Notes: generated by a model not told the origin, from the letters alone. Positions 38,168 to 47,642 are shown, numbered from the stretch's first letter. The stretch is DNA of 64,000 bases from Methanocaldococcus lauensis (GCF_902827225.1 NZ_LR792632.1:1445030-1509029); one strand, 5' to 3'. Numbers and translations: made by a program.

Positions 38168-38995
38168 ATGTATCCAGAAATATCTATTATAATGTCAGCT
38201 TATAATGAGCCAGAAAAATATTTAAGAGAATCCATAGAATCTATTCTAAATCAAACTTTTAAAGATTTTGAGTTTATTATTATTTTAGATAATCCAAACA
38301 ATGTTAAAGCAGAGAGAATTATTAAAGAATATCAAAAAAAAGATAAAAGAATAGTTTTCATAAAAAATGAAAAAAATTTAGGTTTAGCAGGTTCATTAAA
38401 TAATGGTTTGGATATTGCCAAAGGTAAGTATATCGCAAGAATGGATGCTGATGATATTGCATTACCAGAAAGATTGGAAAAACAATATAAATATATGGAA
38501 AATAATAAGAATATTGATTTGTTATTTAGTTGGGTTTATTTTATCGATGAAAATGGAAATATTTTAAAAGAATTTAAACCATCAAAAGAAAAAATTAAAA
38601 ATTTAAGTAAATATTTTTTTAAAGAACATTTGTTGGTTCATCCAACATTAATGGCAAAAAGTGAAATTTTAAAGAAAAATAAATATGATGAAAATCAAAA
38701 AAGGTCTCAGGACTTTGAGCTTTGGATGAGATTAATAACAAAAGGTTATAAGTTTGATATTATTGAGGAATTTTTATTAAAATATAGAGTTCTAAAAGAA
38801 AACTACAGAAGTAGAATAAAAAAACAAATAGAGTATTCAAAATATTCTTTAAAAGCTTTATGGAAACATAAAAAATATTATTGGAAAAATATTTATTATT
38901 GGAATAATTTTTTATGGCATTTTTCTATATTTTTGTCTATAAAAATTGTGCCAAAAAAGATATTAACTATACTAATAAAATTAAAAGGTAGGTGA
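38168..38995 (+). CDS. Family 2 glycosyltransferase
   Basis: Transfers a sugar from a nucleotide sugar, at the cytoplasmic face of the membrane. 275 residues, GT-A fold: ISIIMSAYNEP at the start, ARMDADDIALPERL (the DxD-type metal site), and RSQDFELWMRL. The ATG at 38168 follows GGGGATAATA, so an ATG four codons upstream is rejected. The lysine- and tyrosine-rich C-terminus may touch the membrane. The sulfotransferase gene starts five bases later. Confidence 0.88.
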   Translation: MYPEISIIMSAYNEPEKYLRESIESILNQTFKDFEFIIILDNPNNVKAERIIKEYQKKDKRIVFIKNEKNLGLAGSLNNGLDIAKGKYIARMDADDIALPERLEKQYKYMENNKNIDLLFSWVYFIDENGNILKEFKPSKEKIKNLSKYFFKEHLLVHPTLMAKSEILKKNKYDENQKRSQDFELWMRLITKGYKFDIIEEFLLKYRVLKENYRSRIKKQIEYSKYSLKALWKHKKYYWKNIYYWNNFLWHFSIFLSIKIVPKKILTILIKLKGR

Positions 38996-39000
38996 TTAAT

Positions 39001-39924
39001 TTGAAAATACCTAATCTTTTTATAATCGGGGAGCCAAAATGTGGTACTACTACGATACATTATACTTTAAATACTCATCCAGATATTTTCATGTGTCCTG
39101 TAAAAGAGCCTGCATATTTTTGTAAAGATTTCCATGAAGAATCTGACAGATATCATGGAAAAAAATTATATTATCCGATTAGAGAAGAAGATCAATATTT
39201 GGAGCTATTTAGAGATGCTAAAAATGAAAAAATCATAGGAGAATCTTCAACGCTATATGCATATTCAAAAGTAGCTGCAAAAGAAATATATAAATTTAAT
39301 CCAGAAGCAAAAATTATATATATAATTAGAGAGCCTGTTGATTTTTTATACTCCTTACACTCACATTATTATAGAAATTTAGAAGAAACTATTGATGACT
39401 TAAAAAAAGCTATTGAAATAGAACCATTACGAAAAAAATGGAAATTTCTACCAAAATATGTCCCAAATCCTTCAATATTGTACTACACAGAAAGAGTAAA
39501 ATATTATAACCATATTTCAAAATATTTGGATATGTTTGGCAATGATCAAATACTTATATTAACTTATGATGAATTAAAAAATGACCCTAAAAAATTATTT
39601 AAAAGAATATTTGATTTTTTAGGCGTTGATAGTTCATATAAACCTAACATAAGAATAGAAAATGTAGGTAAAGATATAAAATCTAAATTATTTCATAAAT
39701 TATTAATAAAAGGCTATCATTCCAATCTCAAATATGTATTGCCTTTAAAATTTAGGAGGAAATTAGGTAATTTCTTAAAGGAAATTAATTTAACACATAA
39801 AAAACAGAAACAATTTGACAACAATTTGGTTAATTATATAAAAGAAATAACTTATAATGAAATATTTGAATTAAATAAAATTATTGATATGGATTTAATT
39901 AAATTGTGGAAATATGATAGGTGA
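39001..39924 (+). CDS. PAPS-dependent sulfotransferase
   Basis: 307 residues. The 5'-phosphosulfate loop is GEPKCGTTT (residues 10-18, with Lys13) and the 3'-phosphate site is REPVDFLYS (Arg110 and Ser118), the two sites that define PAPS sulfotransferases. The TTG at 39001 is six bases after GGTG; the in-frame GTG at 38992 is part of that site. Between a glycosyltransferase and an FkbM methyltransferase, it probably sulfates the surface glycan. Acceptor unknown. Confidence 0.88.
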   Translation: MKIPNLFIIGEPKCGTTTIHYTLNTHPDIFMCPVKEPAYFCKDFHEESDRYHGKKLYYPIREEDQYLELFRDAKNEKIIGESSTLYAYSKVAAKEIYKFNPEAKIIYIIREPVDFLYSLHSHYYRNLEETIDDLKKAIEIEPLRKKWKFLPKYVPNPSILYYTERVKYYNHISKYLDMFGNDQILILTYDELKNDPKKLFKRIFDFLGVDSSYKPNIRIENVGKDIKSKLFHKLLIKGYHSNLKYVLPLKFRRKLGNFLKEINLTHKKQKQFDNNLVNYIKEITYNEIFELNKIIDMDLIKLWKYDR

Positions 39925-39928
39925 TATT

Positions 39929-40768
39929 ATGCTAATTAATTCCCTAAAAAATAATATATTTGTTTTACTTAAATGCCCCAATCTATTTTTTTATAAATTT
40001 GTTTATTATTTAATTCTGAGAAAACTATTAGGAAAAAGAATAGATTGTAATTTAACTATAAAAAATTATAAATTAGTTATTCCGAACGATATAATACCTT
40101 TTATTGTTTTGGAAGAGATCTTCATATATGAAGTATATAAATACTTGAAGAATTTAAAATGTATATTGGAGTTAGGAGGTTTTTTAGGTGAATCAGCAGT
40201 ATATTTAGCTATGAATGGTAATAAAAGAGTTGTTACTTTTGAACCAGATCCTAAGAATTTTAAATATTTGATTAAAAATGTTTCTCAATTTGATAATATA
40301 GAATATTATAATTTTGCTGTTGTAAATAGAAAAAAACATGGTTCTAGTGAGCTACTTTATTATAAATCTGATGAATTTGATTATGGAGGGAATCTATACG
40401 GTATGTATGATAAAAAGCATAAAATAAAAATAAGAAGTGTTGGGATTGACGAAATTATTGATAAATATAATTTTGATGGAATTAAAATGGACATTGAAGG
40501 ATGTGAATTTGAAATTATTGAATATTTCATGGAAAATAAAAATAAATTCAATTTTTGTAAGGGATATATTGAAATTCATTTTGAAGGGAAAAATGAGGAT
40601 AACATGAAGATATTTAGAAAATTTATCAATTTTTTAGAAAATAATGGATATAAATATAAAATATATAAAGATAACAAAGAGATGAGTTTATCAAATATAC
40701 TACATCTTTACAATAATTTAAGTGATAAAAAGTGGTTAATATTTGTACTATATTTTGAAAAACTTTAA
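39929..40768 (+). CDS. FkbM-family methyltransferase
   Basis: 279 residues. The N-terminal part is hydrophobic and basic; the SAM domain has CILELGGFLGESAVYLA and VTFEPDPKNFKYL, then IKMDIEGCEFEIIE, typical of FkbM O-methyltransferases. The ATG at 39929 follows GGTGATATT, with the longer frame from 39914 overlapping that site. Four bases after the sulfotransferase, so it likely methylates the same glycan. Confidence 0.85.
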   Translation: MLINSLKNNIFVLLKCPNLFFYKFVYYLILRKLLGKRIDCNLTIKNYKLVIPNDIIPFIVLEEIFIYEVYKYLKNLKCILELGGFLGESAVYLAMNGNKRVVTFEPDPKNFKYLIKNVSQFDNIEYYNFAVVNRKKHGSSELLYYKSDEFDYGGNLYGMYDKKHKIKIRSVGIDEIIDKYNFDGIKMDIEGCEFEIIEYFMENKNKFNFCKGYIEIHFEGKNEDNMKIFRKFINFLENNGYKYKIYKDNKEMSLSNILHLYNNLSDKKWLIFVLYFEKL

Positions 40769-41294
40769 GGTGAGATAATAAACTCTCCAAAAAATAAAAC
40801 TAAATATCTCATTTTACTATCTATTAAAGTTAGCTATTATGTACTTTAAAATATTCTTAAGAAGATTAATAAGAAGATTAATAATAATATAATCTCTTCG
40901 ATTCGATTTTGACGATGATATTTTTTAGGGAATATAAAAAAGCATACGATACCTTCATTTCTGATGGATCTTTCTTACGGATTATTTACATAAACTCCTA
41001 GTTAATCGGCACGATTTAAACATTTTAAAAGAAAACTGTCCCAATATTTATTCGAGAATTTAGAAATTGTAAAATTATAGAAGACAATAGATACATTGAC
41101 AATGACTTTCAGAACATACATCATTTTGGTAAGGTTTATTTTAAAAGTATTAAGAGTTAACATGCTTAAATTATTCTTATAAAAACTTAGAGAATACTTA
41201 ATGATGGAAAATCTTGGAGAGGGATTATTTATATCGGGCAAAATCTGAAATACAGGAACTTTACATTATAAGTAAAATAAATATAGGTGAGGGT
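40769..41294 (+). other. 526-base gap, possible decayed coding sequence
   Basis: No intact gene. AAGAAGATTAAT occurs twice in tandem near 40860-40885. Further on, about 41010-41270, a plus-strand frame keeps lysine/leucine/isoleucine-rich protein-like stretches (for example FKRKLSQYLFENLEIVKL) broken by several stop codons, suggesting a dead gene. I cannot name the family. The sat promoter must lie in the right part. A minus-strand frame at 41002-41241 has no ribosome site and is not accepted. Confidence 0.35.
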
Positions 41295-42446
41295 ATGGTA
41301 TCTAAACCACACGGAGGAAAACTAGTGAAAAGATTAATGTCAGAAAAAGCGAAAGAAAGAACCTTAGAAGAAAAAAATTCATATATAAGAATAAGTATAT
41401 CTGAAAGAGCTGCATTAGATTTAGAGAATATTGCTTATGGTATATATTCCCCTCTTGATGGATTTTTGAGGGAAGATGATTTAATTTCAGTTTTAAATGA
41501 TATGCATTTATCTGACGGATTAGCATGGACTATTCCCATAGTTCTTGATGTTAACGAAGGAAATATTAATTTTACTGAAGGTGATGAAATATTATTATGC
41601 TATAATGAGTTACCTATAGCAAAAATGGATGTAGATAATATTTATAAATATAATAAAAAAGAATATGCTCAAAAGGTCTTTAAAACAACAGATATAAATC
41701 ACCCAGGAGTTGCTAACACATACAAAATGGGAGATTATTTAATTGGTGGAGATATAAAACTAATTAATGAGATACCTAATAAATTTAGTAAGTATACTTT
41801 AAGACCTGAAGATACAAGAAAATTATTTAAAAAAAATACTTGGAAAACTATAGTTGCATTCCAAACAAGAAATGTTCCACATTTAGGACATGAATATTTA
41901 CAAAAATCCGCATTAACTTTTGTTGATGGATTATTTATAAATCCAGTTTTAGGAAAGAAAAAGAAAGGCGATTATAAAGATGAGGTTATTTTGAAAGCAT
42001 ATGAAACTTTATTTAAGCATTATTATCCAAAGGATTCTGCAGTTTTGGCAACTGTTAGATATGAGATGAGATATGCTGGGCCAAGAGAAGCTATCCATCA
42101 CGCAATAATGAGAAAGAATTTTGGATGTACGCACTTTATTGTTGGAAGAGACCATGCAGGGGTTGGAAACTATTACGGCCCTTACGAAGCACAAGAAATA
42201 TTTAAAAACTTCCCTGATTTAGGAATAACACCAATGTTCTTTAAGGAATTCTTCTATTGCAAAAAATGTAAAGGTATAGTAAATGAAAAAATATGTCCTC
42301 ACCCAATGGAAGATAGGGAATACTTCAGTGGAACAAAAATCAGAAATATGATTGTTGAAGGAAAAGAACCACCAGAATACTTCATGAGAAAAGAAGTTTA
42401 TGAGACAATAATGAGTTTTGAAAACCCATTTGTAGGTGATGAATAA
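41295..42446 (+). CDS. sat: ATP sulfurylase (sulfate adenylyltransferase)
   Basis: Makes adenosine 5'-phosphosulfate (APS) and pyrophosphate from ATP and sulfate. 383 residues. Active-site motifs are FQTRNVPHLGHEY and GRDHAGVGNYYG; the zinc site seen in archaeal and bacterial monofunctional enzymes is CKKC with a later CPHP. The ATG at 41295 is five bases after GGTG; 27 upstream in-frame residues are rejected. First gene of sat-DHH-cysC-tauE, packed within 15 bases of each other. Confidence 0.95.
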   Translation: MVSKPHGGKLVKRLMSEKAKERTLEEKNSYIRISISERAALDLENIAYGIYSPLDGFLREDDLISVLNDMHLSDGLAWTIPIVLDVNEGNINFTEGDEILLCYNELPIAKMDVDNIYKYNKKEYAQKVFKTTDINHPGVANTYKMGDYLIGGDIKLINEIPNKFSKYTLRPEDTRKLFKKNTWKTIVAFQTRNVPHLGHEYLQKSALTFVDGLFINPVLGKKKKGDYKDEVILKAYETLFKHYYPKDSAVLATVRYEMRYAGPREAIHHAIMRKNFGCTHFIVGRDHAGVGNYYGPYEAQEIFKNFPDLGITPMFFKEFFYCKKCKGIVNEKICPHPMEDREYFSGTKIRNMIVEGKEPPEYFMRKEVYETIMSFENPFVGDE

Positions 42447-43388
42447 ATGCTAATTATTCACCATTGGGACACTGATGGAATAACTTCAGCAGCTCTGACT
42501 ATTAAAGCATTAAACTTAGAGAATTTTGTGAATGTCTCTCCTCCAATTGGTGAATTTAGATTCGATGATAGAATTAAAGAGCATATTGAAAAAACTGAAA
42601 AAATTTATGTTTTAGATTTAAATCTACCACAAGAAGTAGAAGATATAGAAAAAGAGACAATATTCATCGATCACCATATACAAAAAAAGATTAAAAATCC
42701 AAATGTTAAACAGATAAATCCAGTTTTAGATGGAAAGAATTATCCCTCAGCATCTTTTGTAGTTTCTGACCATTTTTCCTTCTGGAACTATTTATCTGCA
42801 CTTGGAGCTATAGGGGATATTGGAGAAAAGGCATTTAGTATTTCAAAAGTTAAAAAACTTCTTGATATTGCAAATATAAATAAAAAAGAAGCATTGAAGT
42901 TGGTAAATTTAATTGATTCAAATTATATTACAATGAACAGAAACGCCGTTGAAAAAGCTGTAAATATTGTTATTGAAATGGAACCAAAAGAATTATTGGA
43001 ATATGAAGAGTGGAATAAGAATTTAGAATTAATAAACGAAGAAATACAAAAAGCAATTGACAATATTAAAGTAATGAATACCAAAAATGCTAAAATCGCA
43101 TATATTGAATTTAAAAGTCCATTTAACATTATATCAAAAGTTGCCAGAAAAACTGTCTGGGATTTGGAGTATGATGGAGTAATAGTAGTTAATAAAGATT
43201 TCCACGGAAATGCTCAGGTATATTTTAGAATCTCTTCAAAAATGACCGATAAGATAAGAGTAATAGACATTATTGAAAATTTAAGAAACAAAAAATTCAA
43301 TATCGGTGGAAAAAAAGAAGTTCTCGGATGCATTTGTGAAAAGGATAATATTGATACAGTTATTAGAACAATAATGAATCATCTCTAA
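42447..43388 (+). CDS. DHH-family phosphoesterase, candidate PAP phosphatase
   Basis: 313 residues. Metal motifs: HHWDTDG (Asp8, Asp10), Asp57 in VLDLNLP, IDHH (75-77) and GAIGDIG. The C-terminal glycine motif is GGKKEVLG (287-294), where the usual DHHA1 form has GGH; the His is replaced by Lys. Its start directly abuts the sat stop (TAAATG). DHH enzymes of this kind act as PAP phosphatases in methanogen sulfate assimilation, so removal of inhibitory PAP is the best guess. A nanoRNase is the alternative. Confidence 0.85.
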   Translation: MLIIHHWDTDGITSAALTIKALNLENFVNVSPPIGEFRFDDRIKEHIEKTEKIYVLDLNLPQEVEDIEKETIFIDHHIQKKIKNPNVKQINPVLDGKNYPSASFVVSDHFSFWNYLSALGAIGDIGEKAFSISKVKKLLDIANINKKEALKLVNLIDSNYITMNRNAVEKAVNIVIEMEPKELLEYEEWNKNLELINEEIQKAIDNIKVMNTKNAKIAYIEFKSPFNIISKVARKTVWDLEYDGVIVVNKDFHGNAQVYFRISSKMTDKIRVIDIIENLRNKKFNIGGKKEVLGCICEKDNIDTVIRTIMNHL

Positions 43389-43403
43389 ATTGAAAGTGAT
43401 ATT

Positions 43404-43928
43404 ATGGATGGGTTTACAATTTGGCTTACTGGACCTAGTGGATCTGGAAAAACAACCCTTGCAAGGGCTTTAAAAGAAAAACTTAAAAATAAAGGATATA
43501 AGGTAGAAATTCTAGATGGGGATGAGATAAGAAATACATTATATCCAAATTTAGGTTTTAGTAAAGAAGCAAGAGAAATGCACAATAGAATAGTTATTCA
43601 TCTAGCCAAATTACTTTCAAGAAATGGAATAATTGCAATAGTATCTCTTATTTCTCCATATAAATCCATTAGAGAGTTTGCAAGAAAAGAAATAAATAAC
43701 TTTATGGAAGTTTATGTTTACGCTCCGCTTGATGTTCGAATAAAACGGGACCCAAAGGGATTATATGCAAAGGCACTAAAAGGAGAAATTAGTGGCTTGA
43801 CTGGTTATGATGGAGTTTATGAGGAACCAGATAATGCTGATGTTATCATTGACACATCCAAAATGAGTATAGATGAAGAAGTTGAACTAATAATAAAAAA
43901 AGCCGAAGAACTTGGATATTTAGGGTGA
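43404..43928 (+). CDS. cysC: APS kinase (adenylylsulfate kinase)
   Basis: Phosphorylates APS to PAPS. 174 residues. The P-loop is GPSGSGKTT (10-18), then LDGDEIRNTL, LISPYKSIRE and RDPKGLYAKALKGEISGLTG, the APS-binding loops. Some usual residues differ (DGDE for DGDN; the ENIRR stretch reads MHNRI), but the overall pattern is clear. 15 bases after the DHH gene and four before the permease gene. Confidence 0.93.
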   Translation: MDGFTIWLTGPSGSGKTTLARALKEKLKNKGYKVEILDGDEIRNTLYPNLGFSKEAREMHNRIVIHLAKLLSRNGIIAIVSLISPYKSIREFARKEINNFMEVYVYAPLDVRIKRDPKGLYAKALKGEISGLTGYDGVYEEPDNADVIIDTSKMSIDEEVELIIKKAEELGYLG

Positions 43929-43932
43929 TTCA

Positions 43933-44709
43933 TTGGGTCCCTTAATTTTTGTTATTTTAGGTTTTATTGTTGGCGCCATTGTTGGGCTAACAGGCATTGG
44001 TGGAGGCGTATTAATGGCTCCATCTTTAATATTTCTCGGAGTTGAACCTCTTGTAGCTATCGGGACGGACTTAATCTATGCCTCAATAACAAAAAGTTTA
44101 GGTTCTTATTTTCATAATAAAAAGGGGAATGTTAATAGTAAAATTGCATTAATGCTATTTTTTGGGAGCATCCCTTCGATGATATTGGGATATTTTATCT
44201 TAAAATTTTTTAATAGGGACATTATAAACCAATATTTAACATTGTTCCTTGGTGTTGTGCTTGTATTTACCTCACTTATGAATTTAAAAAAAGATATTCT
44301 CAAAGATGTGAAATGCAGGTCAACATATATACTAATATTATTTGGATTTTTAACTGGACTTGTTGTTCAATTTACGTCAGTAGGTAGTGGAGTACTGGCA
44401 ACCTTTGCGTTAATGCATTTTACATCTTTATCTCCAAGAGAAGTTATTGGCACAAGCTTGGTTTATGGATTATTGATTTGCCTACTTGGTGCTTTAATGC
44501 ATGCAGAACTAGGTAGTGTAAATTATAATTTAGCACTATATTTAACCATAGGAACGATTCCGGGAGTTTATGTTGGGGTGTCTTTAAACTCAAAAATAAA
44601 ACAAAAAAATTTAAGAAAAATGATGACAATAGTAATTTTGTTTATGGGAATGATATTATTAATAAGATGTTTGTTAGCACTATTTTGTATTAGTTTAGGT
44701 TATCAATGA
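43933..44709 (+). CDS. TauE/SafE-family membrane permease
   Basis: 258 residues with about eight membrane helices in two repeats. The repeats carry GLTGIGGGVLMAPSLIFLG near the start and FTSVGSGVLATFALMHF in the second half, diagnostic for TauE/SafE. Family members move sulfite, sulfoacetate or related anions. The TTG follows GGGTGATTCA. Last in the sat operon, so sulfate or sulfite transport linked to PAPS is likely; direction and ion are inferred. Confidence 0.88.
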   Translation: MGPLIFVILGFIVGAIVGLTGIGGGVLMAPSLIFLGVEPLVAIGTDLIYASITKSLGSYFHNKKGNVNSKIALMLFFGSIPSMILGYFILKFFNRDIINQYLTLFLGVVLVFTSLMNLKKDILKDVKCRSTYILILFGFLTGLVVQFTSVGSGVLATFALMHFTSLSPREVIGTSLVYGLLICLLGALMHAELGSVNYNLALYLTIGTIPGVYVGVSLNSKIKQKNLRKMMTIVILFMGMILLIRCLLALFCISLGYQ

Positions 44710-44811
44710 AAAATATACATATATTGTCTTTCATAATTATTTTAAAAATATATGCATGAAAAGAGTATTAGAATAGTTAATTACATAAAAATTAAATAAT
44801 AATGTGAAACT

Positions 44812-46026
44812 ATGAAAATTCAATTCTTAATAAACTCTCTAACATCTGGTGGTGCAGAAAGAGTGGCGGTTAATTTATTTAACAATTTATCAAAAGAACA
44901 TTCTATATATTTCTATACTATCCTTAAAGATAAATATTATAAATTAAATAAAAACATAAAATATGAAAGTTTAACCATAATATCTGAAAATAATGGTAAT
45001 ATATTATTTTTTATAGCTATAACTATATCATTTTTTATATACTTATTTAAAACTTTAAAAAATAAACCTGATTTGTTAATATCTTTTTTAGAAATATCTA
45101 ATTTCTTAAATATAATGGCTGGAAAATTGGTAAAAACAAAAACAATAATATCAGTGCGTACCAATCCACTTTTAATGTATCCAAATAATACATTATATGG
45201 AAAATATCATAACCTTTTAATTAAACTTCTCTATCCAAGAGCGGATAAGGTTATAGTAGTATCAAAAGAGATAGAAAATATTTTAATAAAATGTTATAAA
45301 ATACCAAAAGGAAACATAAAAACAATATATAATCCTCACGATATTAATTTATATTTAAAACTATCAAAAGAGCCATTTGAAGATGTATATAAAGAATTAT
45401 TTGAAGATTCATTTGTATTTATAAACATTGGAAGATTAACTGAGGCAAAAGGGCAGTGGTTTTTGATAAGGGCATTTAAAAAAGTCGTTGATAACTATCC
45501 AAATACTAAACTAATTATCTTAGGAGAAGGAGAATTAAGGGGCAAATTAGAAGAGTTGATAAATAAACTCAATTTACAAAATAATGTTTATCTCTTAGGA
45601 TTACAAAGTAATCCTTTTAAATTCTTAAAACATTCTCATTGCTTTGTTTTTCCTTCTTTGTGGGAAGGTTTTCCTAATGTATTAGTGGAATCTCTATCTC
45701 TAAATATTCCAGTAATCTCTACTGACTGTAAAACCGGTCCGAGAGAAATCCTATGTCCAGAAATAGATATAGATGAGGATATTAACTACCCTTATTATGG
45801 TAAGTATGGAATATTAACTAAACCATTTCCAAGAGAAATGATTTTTAAATCTTTAAATGAAAAACCTTTAATCGATGAAGAAAATATGTTGGCTGATTTG
45901 ATGATTAATATAATTGAAAATGAAGAGTTAAGAAAAAGATATTCTAACGGCTTAGAAAGAGCTTTGGATTTTAATGTTGATAATATTATTAATGAGTGGG
46001 AAAAATTATTTAAGGAGATATTATGA
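44812..46026 (+). CDS. Family 4 glycosyltransferase
   Basis: 404 residues, GT-B fold: an N-terminal acceptor domain beginning FLINSLTSGGAERVAVNLF, and a C-terminal donor domain with NIGRLTEAKGQ and LWEGFPNVLVESL (the E-x7-E pattern). A hydrophobic stretch near residues 65-85 (ILFFIAITISFFIYLF) suggests a membrane contact. Start overlap with the next gene is four bases, so they form a pair. Confidence 0.9.
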   Translation: MKIQFLINSLTSGGAERVAVNLFNNLSKEHSIYFYTILKDKYYKLNKNIKYESLTIISENNGNILFFIAITISFFIYLFKTLKNKPDLLISFLEISNFLNIMAGKLVKTKTIISVRTNPLLMYPNNTLYGKYHNLLIKLLYPRADKVIVVSKEIENILIKCYKIPKGNIKTIYNPHDINLYLKLSKEPFEDVYKELFEDSFVFINIGRLTEAKGQWFLIRAFKKVVDNYPNTKLIILGEGELRGKLEELINKLNLQNNVYLLGLQSNPFKFLKHSHCFVFPSLWEGFPNVLVESLSLNIPVISTDCKTGPREILCPEIDIDEDINYPYYGKYGILTKPFPREMIFKSLNEKPLIDEENMLADLMINIIENEELRKRYSNGLERALDFNVDNIINEWEKLFKEIL

Positions 46027-47642
46027 TCGTAGAAATAGATAATCTTAATTTTATAAAAATTGATAAAAAAGAAATTATAAAATTATTTTATAATATATAC
46101 CAACCATTAAAAAAATTGGAGTATTATCTCGATTATATAAAGGATTTGGTATCCAAATCATACAAAGATAATAAATTCATTAAGAAGGATGAATTTGAAC
46201 ATTTGCTATATAATATCTTTTTATACTATCTAATTAATTGGGATAACCTGTATCATACAAACCAAATTCCATTTTGTAATTGGTATAATTTTAAAGAGAT
46301 AATTGATAGTATATTAAATTCAGAAAATGATGTATCTTTCATTATAAATCAAAAATATATAAATACGGATTATTTTAAAAGATATTTAGAGAATTTTACT
46401 AATAACATAAAAATAAAAAATAAAAATATAATTGCAGACTATATTATGGAAAACTTTCAAGGGAATTTAATTATGTTATATTTTTTAATTAGGAAAATGA
46501 TAATGAATAGAAAAAGCTATTACAAATCTAATATATTATTTATAACTGATTATGATAGATACTATGGAAATAATAGATTTTTTGGAGACCATTTATTTGA
46601 AAGTGAAGATTTTAAGAAATTATTAGAAGAATTAAACATTAATATGAATCTCACAAATTATTCAATTTTATTTACCAAGTATAACTACACAAATTTACTG
46701 AAATATATTAAGGACTACCATAAAAAACCTTCAAATTATCTATTTATTGAAGATATTTTAAATTTAGAATTAGGTTTTAAAATATTATTAAATTCATCTA
46801 AAATTTACAAAAAAGTAAAATTAAATGATGACAATAATGATGAACATAAGAAGTTTATCCATGAAATGTTTAATATCTTCTTAAAACATAAACTTCCTTT
46901 TATTTTATGGTTCTACTTATCTATAAAAGATTATATTTTAAAAAATAATATCAAATACATTTTCGGAGATTCTGAAAAAAACTTTATTTTTTATCTATAT
47001 AATATCTATGCGTTATGGGCAAAGAATATAAAAACTATAGCTTTTAGTCATGAGATAATCAATCATAACTATATTTTCATACCAGTTTCTAAAAAATTTA
47101 ATTGTATTCCTAATTATAAATTAGTTTGGAATGATAATGTAAAAAAACTTTTAATTAACAAATATAACTTTCCAAACAATAGAGTATTGGTTTTTCCAGA
47201 TCCAAGATTTTTATACTGGAAAGAATTTCCTAAAAAGGAAAAAACAATATTATTTGTGTCCCAAGGATATCCCAAGTTTTATGAAGATATCATTAGTACA
47301 TTTATGGACAAAAAGTTAATAAACACACTAATTAAAAATGGTTATTCTTTTTATTTTAAGCCACATCCAGGAGAATATAACTCCAAGAGGTCGATAAAAA
47401 ATATAAATAAACTAAAAAATATTAAAGAGATTAAAATAATTGATAATTTAGATTTTATACCAGAATATACAATAGGCATGAGTTCTACCATGATATACGA
47501 ACTTTTAAATGCAGGTAGCAATGCCTATTTTTTAGATGAATGTGCAAAAGATATGTTTATGATAGATAATGACGTATTTAAAAAATACTTCAGGAAAAAC
47601 ATCAAAGAAATATTAAATGAAATTTTAATGAATTATAAATAA
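46023..47642 (+). CDS. Large GT-B-like protein, polysialyltransferase/CDP-glycerol-transferase type
   Basis: 539 residues, extremely rich in Asn, Ile, Lys and Tyr. The N-terminal 350 residues are unrecognised and largely helical. The C-terminal part has ILFVSQGYPKFYEDI, FYFKPHPGEYN and TIGMSSTMIYELLNAGSNA, a layout seen in GT-B enzymes such as polysialyltransferases and TagF-like transferases. The donor could be a CMP-nonulosonic acid, given the adjacent pathway. The 3' end overlaps the convergent dehydratase gene by ten bases. Confidence 0.7.
   Translation: MIVEIDNLNFIKIDKKEIIKLFYNIYQPLKKLEYYLDYIKDLVSKSYKDNKFIKKDEFEHLLYNIFLYYLINWDNLYHTNQIPFCNWYNFKEIIDSILNSENDVSFIINQKYINTDYFKRYLENFTNNIKIKNKNIIADYIMENFQGNLIMLYFLIRKMIMNRKSYYKSNILFITDYDRYYGNNRFFGDHLFESEDFKKLLEELNINMNLTNYSILFTKYNYTNLLKYIKDYHKKPSNYLFIEDILNLELGFKILLNSSKIYKKVKLNDDNNDEHKKFIHEMFNIFLKHKLPFILWFYLSIKDYILKNNIKYIFGDSEKNFIFYLYNIYALWAKNIKTIAFSHEIINHNYIFIPVSKKFNCIPNYKLVWNDNVKKLLINKYNFPNNRVLVFPDPRFLYWKEFPKKEKTILFVSQGYPKFYEDIISTFMDKKLINTLIKNGYSFYFKPHPGEYNSKRSIKNINKLKNIKEIKIIDNLDFIPEYTIGMSSTMIYELLNAGSNAYFLDECAKDMFMIDNDVFKKYFRKNIKEILNEILMNYK

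Noticed and set aside
41002..41241. Minus-strand 79-residue reading frame in the gap before sat
   Set aside because: No ribosome site, no family resemblance, and it overlaps the plus-strand frame that looks like a decayed gene.
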